Assembly (NCBI GenBank): GCA_964020155.1
Contig: OZ026556.1
Coordinates: forward strand, 3,678,501-3,742,500
DNA: 64,000 nt
Direction of reading: 5' to 3'
Source of the DNA: Chondrilla cf. caribensis
Lineage: Eukaryota; Porifera; Demospongiae; Chondrillida; Chondrillidae
Shown piece by piece: positions 25,628-34,860 of the stretch (positions are counted from its first letter, which is position 1; the number at the start of each line of letters is the position of its first letter). The notes below the pieces were generated by a model. That model made no database searches, was not told where the DNA came from, and saw nothing but the letters and a program-made list of their open reading frames with translations. Position numbers and translations under genes: made by a program.

Positions 25628-25943
25628 ACCTGTGTGTGCTGTGTATATAAACAATGCTCAATGTTTATCATATCTGTCCAATAGGATGGACACAGCTGGT
25701 GTTCTGTACTACAACATAAGCGCCCATCCAACCCAGAAAGTGGTACTACAGGTCATAGGGTGTCAACTGGCCAAACCAGATGTGCTGCTGGTCTCTGAAG
25801 GAGGATGCTATTCACTGAAGAGAACAAAGATGGAGAAAGAACTTGTCACCAATACTCATTATTATGTGTCTTCTGAGGAGGAGCTGTTTGTGCATGTGGA
25901 ATCAGTGAAGAAAGGAGCTTCTCTAACATACTACTGTACATAG
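19929..25943 (+). CDS. Secreted GH31-family glycosidase
   Basis: Twelve exons: 19929-20056, 20364-20442, 20544-20633, 21280-21389, 22142-22250, 22559-22755, 22954-23081, 23469-23687, 24532-24686, 24998-25211, 25276-25441, 25685-25943. All phases agree, 617 aa. A signal peptide (MKEYISSVFLTILIVRVLA) suggests secretion or a lysosomal route. GH31 signatures in order: HWVWLDNSRATQ, VNLDSGWSTG, RVILWVTS, DYTNPDAVDWWHKQMD, GWKCDGTDPY (D184, probable nucleophile), GWVGDQDPT (D259, probable acid/base), FGSDIGGYR and RWAQLGAFSPLMENGG. These occur in alpha-glucosidase-like and MYORG-like members; the substrate cannot be told from sequence. Intron 4 holds a 30-bp minisatellite, and introns 6 and 11 hold GT microsatellites. 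It shares a 77-bp divergent promoter with CHTF18. Confidence 0.92.
21420..22030. repeat. 30-bp minisatellite in GH31 intron 4
   Basis: About 20 copies of a 30-bp unit, core TGTCACATGTGTATTGTGTA followed by CAGCTACGAC. Multiple of three, so several long frames on both strands stay open; not coding in my view. Confidence 0.93.
22791..22900. repeat. (TG)n microsatellite
   Basis: Lies in GH31 intron 6, about 35 nt after the exon 6 donor. Confidence 0.95.
25473..25639. repeat. (TG)n microsatellite
   Basis: Long interrupted TG tract occupying most of GH31 intron 11. Confidence 0.95.
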
Positions 25944-26558
25944 GGTCAGGGTGTCAACTGTTGTTGATCTATAACATATTGGGAATCAACTGAATGCAAT
26001 TAATATCTGGATCTGAATCATGATATGTTATGGACATGTATAATATATTTTTGATGGTAGAACAATCATAATAATGATGTACATTACATAACGTAACAAT
26101 GATTTGATCATGACAATATTAATCGTATGCATCATTAATAGATAATATAAAATCTATTGCAGGTCAGGTTGTCTCTCTACCATCGTCCAAGTCCTAATCT
26201 CCACCCACTTCCACCTCCCATGCATATAATGTATAATTTATATGCATTATAATATAATGTAATTCACGTATATTATATAACAGTGGGTCTGACACATAAG
26301 TTTATACATTTCTGCATATTATTATTATTATAAAGTTGAATGTTCAGTGGCCACGGGTGCAGTATCACTACTATAGTGCCTGTAGGATGTGCACATTACC
26401 AGTGGTCATCAATTCTTCATTGCATGCCGGAACAATTGGTCATGAAGCTAAGTACGCAGTGAAACAGAGCACAAGTAATACATTTTGTGTAACATAATAT
26501 CATTTCAATTACAAACTGAAGCACATTGACAACTCGTGGTTCAATAGAAAAGGTTCAA
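25944..26558. other. Convergent intergenic region GH31 / LAMTOR3
   Basis: AT-rich 3' flanks of two converging genes. No gene or clear repeat found. Confidence 0.6.
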
Positions 26559-28503
26559 TCAGTCTAAACTTAGTGCTTGGATGAGCTCCTTCATCCCATC
26601 CTTGAAGTCCATGCTGTACAATAAACCTGCAAGAATGGATTGAGTGAGGGATTGTGAGGGACATGAGGAGAAGAGGAAGGAGGAAATAAAGGGTGGGAGA
26701 GTGGGATAAGGGGCGGTGGAGGGAAGAGGAAGAGGGAGGGTGTGTGAGGGATGGCGACAAGGTTTGGGGGAGAGAGGGAGGGAGAGTTGAGTCATGGATT
26801 GATAGACCCATGAAATCAGACAAAGCATATTTCATTACCGGTGTTTGTGTCTTCTTTTGCCACCAATGTGACAACAAGTGGGGGGTAGTTACTTTGTATG
26901 ACCTGTACACAAAGCAACATACAATGAAACAAACATGCACACACACACGCACGTGTGCACACACACACAACTCAGACAATTTTATCTCCTATTTGGCAGA
27001 CGTGATGTCACCACTGGTATGTGTTTAGTACAGGATAGAGGTGAGAAGGCAGTAGGGGCCAAAGTTAGTCTAGCCCACCAGACTAGTGCTACAGGAAACT
27101 ACACTACACTACACAGGATCGTATTTATCACACCAAGCAAGTTCACAATCACTCGTGGTCATAAAACATTAGATTTCCCAGTACAGTGGAACCTCTTTAT
27201 AAAGGACACATTGGGACCAGCTAATTTGTCCATTGTGGAGAGGTTGTCCACTCTTCAGAGGTGAAAAATGTATTAACACCATAGGGAAGTTCATTTTCGG
27301 GGTCTAAGAAAGTGTCCTTTGTAGGGAGGTATTTTCTATGGTGTCCTTTATTGGGAGAGTCCTTTAATAGAGGTTCCACTCTATTGGGTCCCACTCAGTA
27401 TTGCAAATACTATATCATAACTTAGGTCGAAATGTGGACAAGGTGGAACCATAAGGTCAGCTGACCAAAAAGTACGGTCACAGGTTCAGACCACAAGACA
27501 ACACCACCAGGTGTAACACACTGCATGGTTAGCTGACAAGACAGAAATAACAGTACTTACACAACACATACAGGTAACAACCAAACACTTGTTCAAATTC
27601 AGACACAGTGGGTAGTATACTGTGTGTCTATCCACACAACATGTCAACAGCCACAAATTCACTCAGTGAGTCATTGCTCTACCTGATGTCCCGAATAGAA
27701 GGCAGTAATTGACTTGTTAGTGCCAAATCCTAACTTACTGCCCTACAGCAAAAGAACACAAAAGGAACACTCAACACAGGCCACGGGTACTACAGTTGAC
27801 TTGCATAATACAGGGTAAAATGGGGTAGTTTGGGACACCGGGGGATTTCAGGACACCCGGCCATTAACAATTATTTTAAAAAAACAGTTTTAAAAAAACA
27901 GATTCCAATCTATGTTACTAATGCATAATATTATCTCCATGCGAAGGGGAGCGTTGATAATGGTAGACACTCAACAATAGCTGAGCATTGCCAATGTCTG
28001 AAGGTACCAGTTTCGAATCACCCCAGTATCACAAATCACCCTAGTATCACAAATCACCCTAGTATCACAAATTACCCTGGTGATACAAATTACTCAGTGT
28101 TCCAAACTACCCTGGTGTCCCAGAGTACCCCATTTTATCCTACACACCTTTTCAGTGGCAACACCAAACAAGGCCAAGTAGTTTGATTTCAGGACATTCT
28201 GTGGAAAGTCTTTGCTGGACACTGGTGTGCGAAGAGACAACAAACTGTGACAATTACAACTGATTACATGTACGTATATGGGACATCTGTACTACGCATG
28301 TAACACCGTATCACAAGGTACAGGTACACATACACTAAGTAAGAAACCATTTATAGCTTACATATACACAAATATGTACACCGATAATATATACGCATAC
28401 GTATGTACACATCACAAATGTACCAACACATACACGTACACACACTTATATACACTAACACACAAATATATAGGTACACACATGTACACACATACACACC
28501 AAT

Positions 28504-28575
<72 letters not shown>

Positions 28576-29054
28576 TCCAATATCAGGACACCATCGCTAT
28601 CCGTAACAATAATAGCCTCAAGACCCGCCACACTGTAGACGTAAAACGGAAAATTAAGTGAATTAGATAATCAGAATTTAAAGTACAAAAACCGCGATTA
28701 AAGTACTACTTATTACAGTACATGTTTGTTTGTACAAGATTGTGAAAGTAAGGACAACTGTGAACTGCATAAAGGTAGCTACAACCAAGTATCCAGCTAC
28801 ATACCCGGCACATACCACACACAAAAGATAATCTGCTATAGCTACAATAACATGTTATGCAAAGAACGCGTGGTGTACACTTTGAGTCATCACCTGGCAG
28901 GCGGCGAACGAATGTTTCGGGCAATATGTGTCATCCACACAATACTCACCTACTCAAGAATCGTTGGAAATACCCCTTAAATTCCTATTTGCAGAGAAAG
29001 TCTGGTAATTTTTACATTCAACCAAGTGCCACAAATGCTACATACCTCGGCCAT
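26559..29054 (-). CDS. LAMTOR3: LAMTOR3 (MP1), Ragulator subunit
   Basis: Seven exons, 5' to 3': 29054-29046, 28984-28950, 28632-28574, 28221-28148, 27742-27683, 26902-26839, 26626-26559; 122 aa against about 124 in vertebrates. This is a roadblock-fold scaffold of the late-endosomal Ragulator complex, which anchors Rag GTPases and MEK/ERK signalling. Diagnostic segments line up without gaps: GLEAIIVTDSDGVLIL, FGVATEKGSKLGFGTNKSIT, YPPLVVTLVAKEDTNTG and a C-terminal ELIQALSLD. Exon 1 is only 9 nt (Met-Ala-Glu), with the ATG in a TISU-like AAAATGGCCG context. The exon 3 donor is the first GT of a (GT)n microsatellite. The ATG lies 92 bp past the NELFA stop on the same strand. Confidence 0.92.
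27184..27381 (+). mobile_element. 198-bp pogo-type MITE, copy 1
   Basis: TA-flanked; terminal repeats CAGTGGAACCTCTTTATAAA / TTTAATAGAGGTTCCACTC. It shares AAGTGTCCTTTGTAGGGAGG with the inverted copy at 43336-43533. Lies in LAMTOR3 intron 5. Confidence 0.8.
27813..28140. mobile_element. ~330-bp MITE with GGTAAAATGGGG termini
   Basis: Inverted termini of about 30 bp (AGGGTAAAATGGGGTAGTTT / CCCCATTTTATCCT). The interior has a short ATCACAAATCACCCTAGT tandem repeat (about 28020-28080). Lies in LAMTOR3 intron 4. Confidence 0.75.
28511..28573. repeat. (CA)n microsatellite abutting LAMTOR3 exon 3
   Basis: On the minus strand the (GT)n begins exactly at the exon 3 5' splice site. Confidence 0.95.
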
Positions 29055-29146
29055 TTTCGTGGGGGGCTGTGGACGCATTACGTGTAAAATATGAATATCA
29101 TTAACATTGTGATTTTCTATTAAGATTGCACAAACACACACAACCC

Positions 29147-30373
29147 CTATGTACCAAATGCGTCTGTTTTTATTGGTCTCTTCAACTGTAGCTTTCTCCA
29201 CTGACCAGTACTATAATTCATTTCAAATATAGTCTCAATGGAGTATGTCTTAATGCCCTTGTGGCCTTCAGCATCTGAAAACTGTTCTTGTCTAACAACT
29301 TTTGTCAGCGGCACTGAGACCACAGACCCCTGCTCTGGGTGAGGATTCTCTGTGACACCTGAGAGAAAACCCATTATCATGTGCTTCTGGTCTTGTGTCA
29401 AGTGCGGAGCTTCTCTGAACATCTCCTCTGCTATGCTCAACTGTACTGGTGAAAACTTAGGTGTTTTGAACACAGTAGGTGTTAGCGGTGTTTGCTGTTT
29501 TGTTGAAGTACTTGTGGTGGGTTGCTGTGGCTGTTTGGGAGAGGGAAGAGTTGGCGTAGTCTGGGCTAGTGAGGGTGTTGGAAGTGATGGGGCTGATGTT
29601 GGCACTGGAGGTAAATCTGGTGTATCAAATCCCAGCCCAGCGGCATACTCTGGGACAGTTGGAGTGGCCGGTGGTTTCTTGGCAGGCGCAGTGTCTGGAA
29701 CGGATGTGCCAAGCTTATTTGCTGCTTGTTCTGCATCAACAGTTTTCCTCCTCCGACTCTTCACTGGTACATCGTTCAGTTCCAAGAGCTTTGTACGACT
29801 CTCCTTGTGCATTCTTTGAGGTATTCCACCAGATTTGGGCATCTTTCTCGACGGCTGTCTGGTCAAGGCAGGCAGTGTAACAGGACCATGGCCTTCCAAC
29901 TTCATTGTTCTCAGAGGGTAGGCGGAATTCCCGAGCTCTTGCTGGTGGACAACAGCCTCTTTTAGCTGAGACGGTATGGGCCCCTTAACTATGAAAGGAT
30001 CGTGTTCGCTACCGGACCCGCTAACATACCCACAAGAATCCAACAATTTTCTGTTTACAAAGGTCGCCTCGCCACCAATTTTGCTGTGTGAACCATCAAG
30101 TGATACCGAATCCAGACATCCTGCTTTCTCTATGTCTTGTTTTATTCTTGATGGTTCGTTGTTAACTAAATCCATGGCCACCGAATGAATGACTTTGACC
30201 CAACTTTCACTTCCTCTAGCTAAACTCTTAATGTTATCCAAAGAGGATCGCGCTCCGGAGCCTTCCTTCCTCGTGTTGTCTAAAATCATATGCAATTTTG
30301 TAGAAGTGTCAGCTCTCTCGAAATCTCCATAAAATCGGTGAGAACTTGAGTAGCCACTGGCAGGTTCCGCCAT
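29147..30373 (-). CDS. NELFA: NELF-A, negative elongation factor subunit A
   Basis: Single exon, 408 aa (human about 528). Subunit of the NELF complex that pauses RNA polymerase II near promoters in the nucleus. Recognised by the C-terminal block SIAEEMFREAPHLTQDQK, MIMGFLSGVTENPHPEQG and SIETIFEMNYSTGQW, and by the mid-region SRRRKTVDAEQ and VPEYAAGL. The N-terminal helical domain that binds NELF-C is shorter than in vertebrates (start near HMILDNTRKEG against the human LLLGTLHLPRR region). A Pro/Thr/Ser-rich linker (about 220-300) precedes the C-terminal domain. The ATG is in AAAATGGCGGAA, an almost exact TISU element. Divergent from the EGF-like membrane protein gene by 182 bp and directly upstream of LAMTOR3. 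Confidence 0.9.
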   Translation of the reverse strand: MAEPASGYSSSHRFYGDFERADTSTKLHMILDNTRKEGSGARSSLDNIKSLARGSESWVKVIHSVAMDLVNNEPSRIKQDIEKAGCLDSVSLDGSHSKIGGEATFVNRKLLDSCGYVSGSGSEHDPFIVKGPIPSQLKEAVVHQQELGNSAYPLRTMKLEGHGPVTLPALTRQPSRKMPKSGGIPQRMHKESRTKLLELNDVPVKSRRRKTVDAEQAANKLGTSVPDTAPAKKPPATPTVPEYAAGLGFDTPDLPPVPTSAPSLPTPSLAQTTPTLPSPKQPQQPTTSTSTKQQTPLTPTVFKTPKFSPVQLSIAEEMFREAPHLTQDQKHMIMGFLSGVTENPHPEQGSVVSVPLTKVVRQEQFSDAEGHKGIKTYSIETIFEMNYSTGQWRKLQLKRPIKTDAFGT

Positions 30374-30555
30374 TTTCCCGCCCTTGAATAATAACGTCAG
30401 CCATTGTGCTCGATTGTATTTGTAGGCCTGCGGCTCCTCTTTCGTTTCATTCGAAATTTTAAGTTTAAACTCAAAAGCAGCTCGTCTATTGGTGGCGACG
30501 TGTATCCCAGCATGGCAACTGTCACCGTGTATTCTCTGAGGCCCAGCAGTGAATT
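30374..30555. promoter_or_regulatory. 182-bp bidirectional promoter NELFA / EGF-like membrane protein
   Basis: Head-to-head interval without TATA; the NELFA start codon lies in a TISU/YY1-like AAAATGGCGG. Promoter function is inferred from arrangement. Confidence 0.5.
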
Positions 30556-33242
30556 ATGTCTGTTAGGTTGTCTTTCGTTTGGATAGCCTTCGCAATTGCT
30601 GGTCATCTTAAATTTGTAAGTCTGTGTTTGAGCAAAAATGCGTAAGGACCCAAGCACAGATACTCGACCAGTACCGAGTATCTATGGTTTGAGTAGCAAT
30701 AAGATTGTCTATCTGCTCTGTTTCTTGGATTGTATGTTTTTTACTGCATTTTTCATTCATGTTTAAGGGCTTTGAAGTTACAGCTTCCACAATTTCTTCT
30801 GGTGGTGAACCACGATGTATACATGGGACTTGGAACAACGGGGAATGCACTTGTGATCAGGGCTACAAGACAGAGCACAAAGCAGAGGACACGCTCGGAG
30901 CTCTCCATCCTGTGTACTGTAACACTACTGCTCATTTTGTACTCTATCACTACCAATGGACAGGGACAGATGTATTACAGCTGGTGTCAACTGCTGTATC
31001 CACCGTTTCCTTATCGTCCGGGAAAGTTGTTTACTTTATACTGTGTGACCTTACGGTTGTGTGTTCTGGTCGTACTCTGAAAAACTAACCGCAACTACCA
31101 AAATGATGTACAACTGCATTTATCTGATGGAGCTTGTACTTCTATGGTTGATGAATGGATATATACTTGGGTATGCTGTATCTACGTACTTACCTGAAGT
31201 GTAACAAGCTCCAACTGTGCCATTTGTAATATTAAACTAAGTTTTACTTCCATGCGTACATACCTTTGTGTAATTTATATTCCATGTGATTGTGTTTACA
31301 ATTGAACTCCGATTATCTGTAATGTCAGTTGTCTAACAACCTCAGTATTGCGTATTTCGCAACGTTGGCTGATAAATTGCCTTTCATAGATAGAATGCCT
31401 ATCAGAAACACTACCGCCACACACTCATCTGCACATTAAAGCCAGCTTGATATGTCAGCTATGAAGTGAATGTCCAACTTGAAAAGAACTAAAATTACAC
31501 TAATCCTAATTGCTTAGGATAATCCAAATTCCACTGTATGGGATACTCGGCCACCAAGACATGCATTATGTTACATGTGGCATTGTGTACCTTTGTGTGA
31601 CTTATTTGATTCTGTCAATCGGGGATGTATCAATGCATGACTGTAAGAGTTTTGATTCTTTAACTCAACCAAGCTGACTGTGATACTAGCCACAGCATCA
31701 GCTCTTGGACTGTTCCACTTTCTAATCCACACAGTCAGTTTGTTCTTCATCAGCCGTAAGCTGAAGGTGGTCCAAGAAAAGGAGAATGCTCTTCTAATAG
31801 ATATCGAAAAGTACAGGAGGGATATGGACCTTGTTCCAACAATATGGCATCCATCGGAGCCATGTCGGGTCTTCAATTCAGGTATGAGGATGGTTGGATT
31901 TGAAGAGTGTTGAGTGCATCATTTGTGATCCTGATACATGTCGTAGTCTTTAATATAGTGACGGATAGCAAGTACCTCTGATAAGAAGTAGAGATTTGGT
32001 GTACCCTTCTAGGTACTTACTAGGCAGATGACACTGTATATACTCTTTGTTGTGTACATAGACTTCACTCATTCTCTCTCTTATGTTCACTCTATCAACC
32101 ATTACATAGTAAGTATAAACCTCTGATAAGAAGTACATATTTGGTGTGCACTTGAGCTATATACTTATTAAGCAAGTTGGACTGTATATCGGTATGCACA
32201 TCAGTTATACTGTAGTACATATATGTATATAATATTATACAAAGTCCATGCTTTACATTGACGATGTAAACCATGGACTTGACAAGTTTGATTGCTCTGG
32301 TGTTGTTTTGATGTCAACAGAACAATGCAACATATTGTGGCAAATTTTGAATCTGTGGTGCTCTGGCAATGTGAATATGCATGTGTACTATGGTATCTCT
32401 ACATACATGTGTGTGTAGTTGATGGGACTGAAGAAACCGGCAATGATATGCATGGTACTGCACAAGTGCGAGCCCCATCAAACACTGTGTGCGTTGACCA
32501 TGACATACCTAGCACTCCGAATACTGGTAAGATTATTGACATTGATGATGAGATCAGGAGTGAAGCTGACAATAAAGATCCAGCCAATCCTGATGAGACA
32601 CCCACAACAGATGTCAACCTCCTTACCGTGATAGAATCTGGTACAGAGGACCTCATTGAACTCAAGTAAGACGATTGCTTTCCAGCTATAATCCTATAAC
32701 TGGTAAAAATTGTGGTTTAACCTGACACTGTCTGTACTTGACATTATATCCGTAGTCGAAGTGATGATGTACAGTTACAGACCAGAAAGACTGGCTCAGG
32801 GGATCATTCTTATGTGAACAACCAGCCTCCTACTAGTGATTCAAGTTCAATATTTGAAGACAGTAGACTGTGCAAACGTCATGAAGCAGAGAGGAACTAT
32901 CCTGGGACAGGTGAACCTGGAGACGTCTGTGACACTGGTTGCTCGATTTCTCCTAAGGAACGAAACAAGACTAGCAAGAAGGATAGAAAGAACAAAATGG
33001 ACAAGGAAGAGAAAGTATCGAGTAAAAAGAGGCGTAAAAGGAAGGAGAATGAGGAAGATCCAGAGAGGCTGATGCCAAGGAGTTCCAGCAAGAGAAGACG
33101 TACAAGAAATGAAAAGAGTGATGACAGTGAACAACAAGCATTGAAGAAGAGGAAGTCTGACAGACATGAAGATAACCCAGCATCAACCTCAGCCTTAAGC
33201 TTGACTCCACTGAGTTCTTGGTCAGCAGACACCCCATCCTAA
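30556..33242 (+). CDS. EGF-like single-pass membrane protein with basic tail
   Basis: Probable exons: 30556-30615 (signal peptide MSVRLSFVWIAFAIAG), one starting at 30768 (3' end uncertain, between about 30915 and 31085), 31674-31881, 32419-32665, 32756-33242. Exon 2 has an EGF-like cysteine pattern (RCIHGTWNNGECTCDQGY). Exon 31674 encodes a hydrophobic helix (LTVILATASALGLF...VSLFFI) followed by a basic stop-transfer and a coiled-coil-like KVVQEKENALLIDIEKYRR. The tail is acidic, then extremely basic (KKRRKRKENEE, SSKRRRTRNEK), resembling nuclear-localisation signals. I do not recognise the family. An additional exon before 31674 may exist. Convergent with NOL12 (154 bp apart). Confidence 0.6.
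31299..31536. mobile_element. Degraded pogo-type MITE
   Basis: TA-flanked; ends CAATTGAACTCCGATTATCT and GGATAATCCAAATTCCACTG. About 238 bp, within an intron of the EGF-like gene. Confidence 0.5.
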
Positions 33243-33396
33243 CTCTAAGATATGGCACAGCTTATGCGAGTGTCTAACCTCACATGCACCTATAATATTA
33301 ATATTATAAATCAAATATATAATAATTGTTATAATTATAATAATTAATAATAATAGCTGTACATGAAATTTGAAATGTTAAAAGTGTTATTGCATG

Positions 33397-34702
33397 TTAT
33401 AATTCAAGATGTCCATTTGTAGAAGTGATTAACTCTGTCCAGTTAGAGCTTGTGTCCAACTGTGGTATTGTGCTCACAGTAATAATGTGGCCCTTGGTCT
33501 CCTTCAACTGTTGGACCTGATTTTTCAAGGAAATGGAGCTTTGACCAGAATCCCGCTTACTTGTACATTCCTGATGTACACCTGTAGTACATTCTGAAGG
33601 AGTGTCTTCACCATCCTCCTCTATGGGTGGCTCTGCAAGACAGATTTTTGATTAAGACAGCTGTACTCAAATAATTGACTAAACATACTCAAAAACATGT
33701 ATGATAGCATGTAGACTGGGTAGGTGTACTATTAAAAGACGACTTACCCTCTGATAAAAGTCCAGATTTCTTCATAGCAACTTTTATTTTCGCTTTCCTC
33801 TATGCAAAAAAAGTACGTGGATTCGCCATCACCAGACACGGGTCAATAAAAGGAAAAAAATGCCGTGACCAGGATTCGAACCTGGGTTATTGCGGCCACA
33901 ACGCAATGTCCTAACCACTAGACGATCACGGCTTGGTTGAAGGAAGACACTACTGTACAGTATATAATGCGGACATCTGTTTGCTTGTTTGTGCATCAAG
34001 CAACAAATACAGCACAGAGCATTGCGGAAACGTTCATTGACTGAGAATATGGTACTGGGAAGTGTCCTTTGTAGGTCAAAAATGCTCATATCAATGTCTT
34101 CATAGAGTTATTGAAGAAAAAAAAGTGGAAAAAAAATGCCGTGACCAGGATTCGAACCTGGGTTATTGCGGCCACAACGCAATGTCCTAACCACTAGACG
34201 ATCACGGCTCGGGCAATTAACGGGTCAAAATAATCTAATTTATACTAACGGCTCACCTCTGATTTGATCTGCTTCTTTTTCTCGGCAACTTGCTGTTGTT
34301 GCTTTTCGAGCGCCTTCTTCTTTCTCTGTCTCTTTCTCTTCTGAAATCCAGTTAAGTATTTCCTTGAAGTAAATAAGGCTCTCAATAACTCATTGCGTTA
34401 GCACTGTCAGAATTTAACGTCAGAACCTGTTACCAAACCTGACTCGAAGGTTTTACCACAGATACTAGAATTATACAATATTTTACCCATGCATAAATTC
34501 TTAATAATGGGGATCTTTTGGGAACAATTCGACCAATGGCCAACGGGCAACACTGACAACAGGATGGAAAATGGAGGGAAATTACGACTTCATGGTGGGA
34601 GGAATACGAAAAGGGACATAGAAGTATGGATCGAACTAACTTTCTGCTTTCTTCGTCGAAATGAACGATAAACTTTTTCCTTCTCGCGCGCTGAGTAGAC
34701 AT
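33397..34702 (-). CDS. NOL12: NOL12 / RRP17-like nucleolar protein
   Basis: Four exons, 5' to 3': 34702-34641, 34362-34257, 33799-33748, 33632-33397; all phases agree, 151 aa (human about 213). Nucleolar RNA-binding protein/5'-3' exonuclease family acting in rRNA maturation. Signature: VHFDEESRKKYLTGFQKRK followed by a Lys/Arg/Gln-rich helix (RQRKKKALEKQQQQVAEKKK), and the C-terminal HIITVSTIPQLD equivalent of human HTVTVTTISDLD. The basic C-terminal extension of vertebrates is absent. Two tRNA-His genes lie in its second intron on the same strand. Head to head with the TRP channel gene (158 bp). Confidence 0.88.
33861..33932 (-). tRNA. tRNA-His (GTG), copy 1
   Basis: 72 nt. Minus strand: acceptor GCCGTGA / TCACGGC with discriminator A, D arm AGTGGTTAGGA, anticodon stem TTGCG/CGCAA around loop TTGTGGC (anticodon GTG), T arm CCAGGTTCGAATCCTGG. 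Internal A and B boxes are intact, followed by a T-run (terminator at about 33852-33859). Located inside NOL12 intron 2. Confidence 0.95.
34137..34208 (-). tRNA. tRNA-His (GTG), copy 2
   Basis: Identical in the mature region to the copy at 33861-33932, also followed by T-runs on the minus strand (about 34109-34136). Same NOL12 intron, 276 bp apart. Confidence 0.95.
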
Positions 34703-34860
34703 GTTATGCGAGGAAAGAGGGGAATCCCCCGATGTCTGCATTCCTGCTAATCAGCACGGTCATAAGATGAGAGATTGTCGCTATTGTGTGTCGATGGAAG
34801 GACTTCCAGGTAATGTTTGTTGTCTTGCGTTGCTAACCAGAAACAATAATCCCCAAAAAC
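34703..34860. promoter_or_regulatory. 158-bp bidirectional promoter NOL12 / TRP channel
   Basis: Interval between divergent start codons; TATA-less. Promoter role inferred. Confidence 0.45.
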
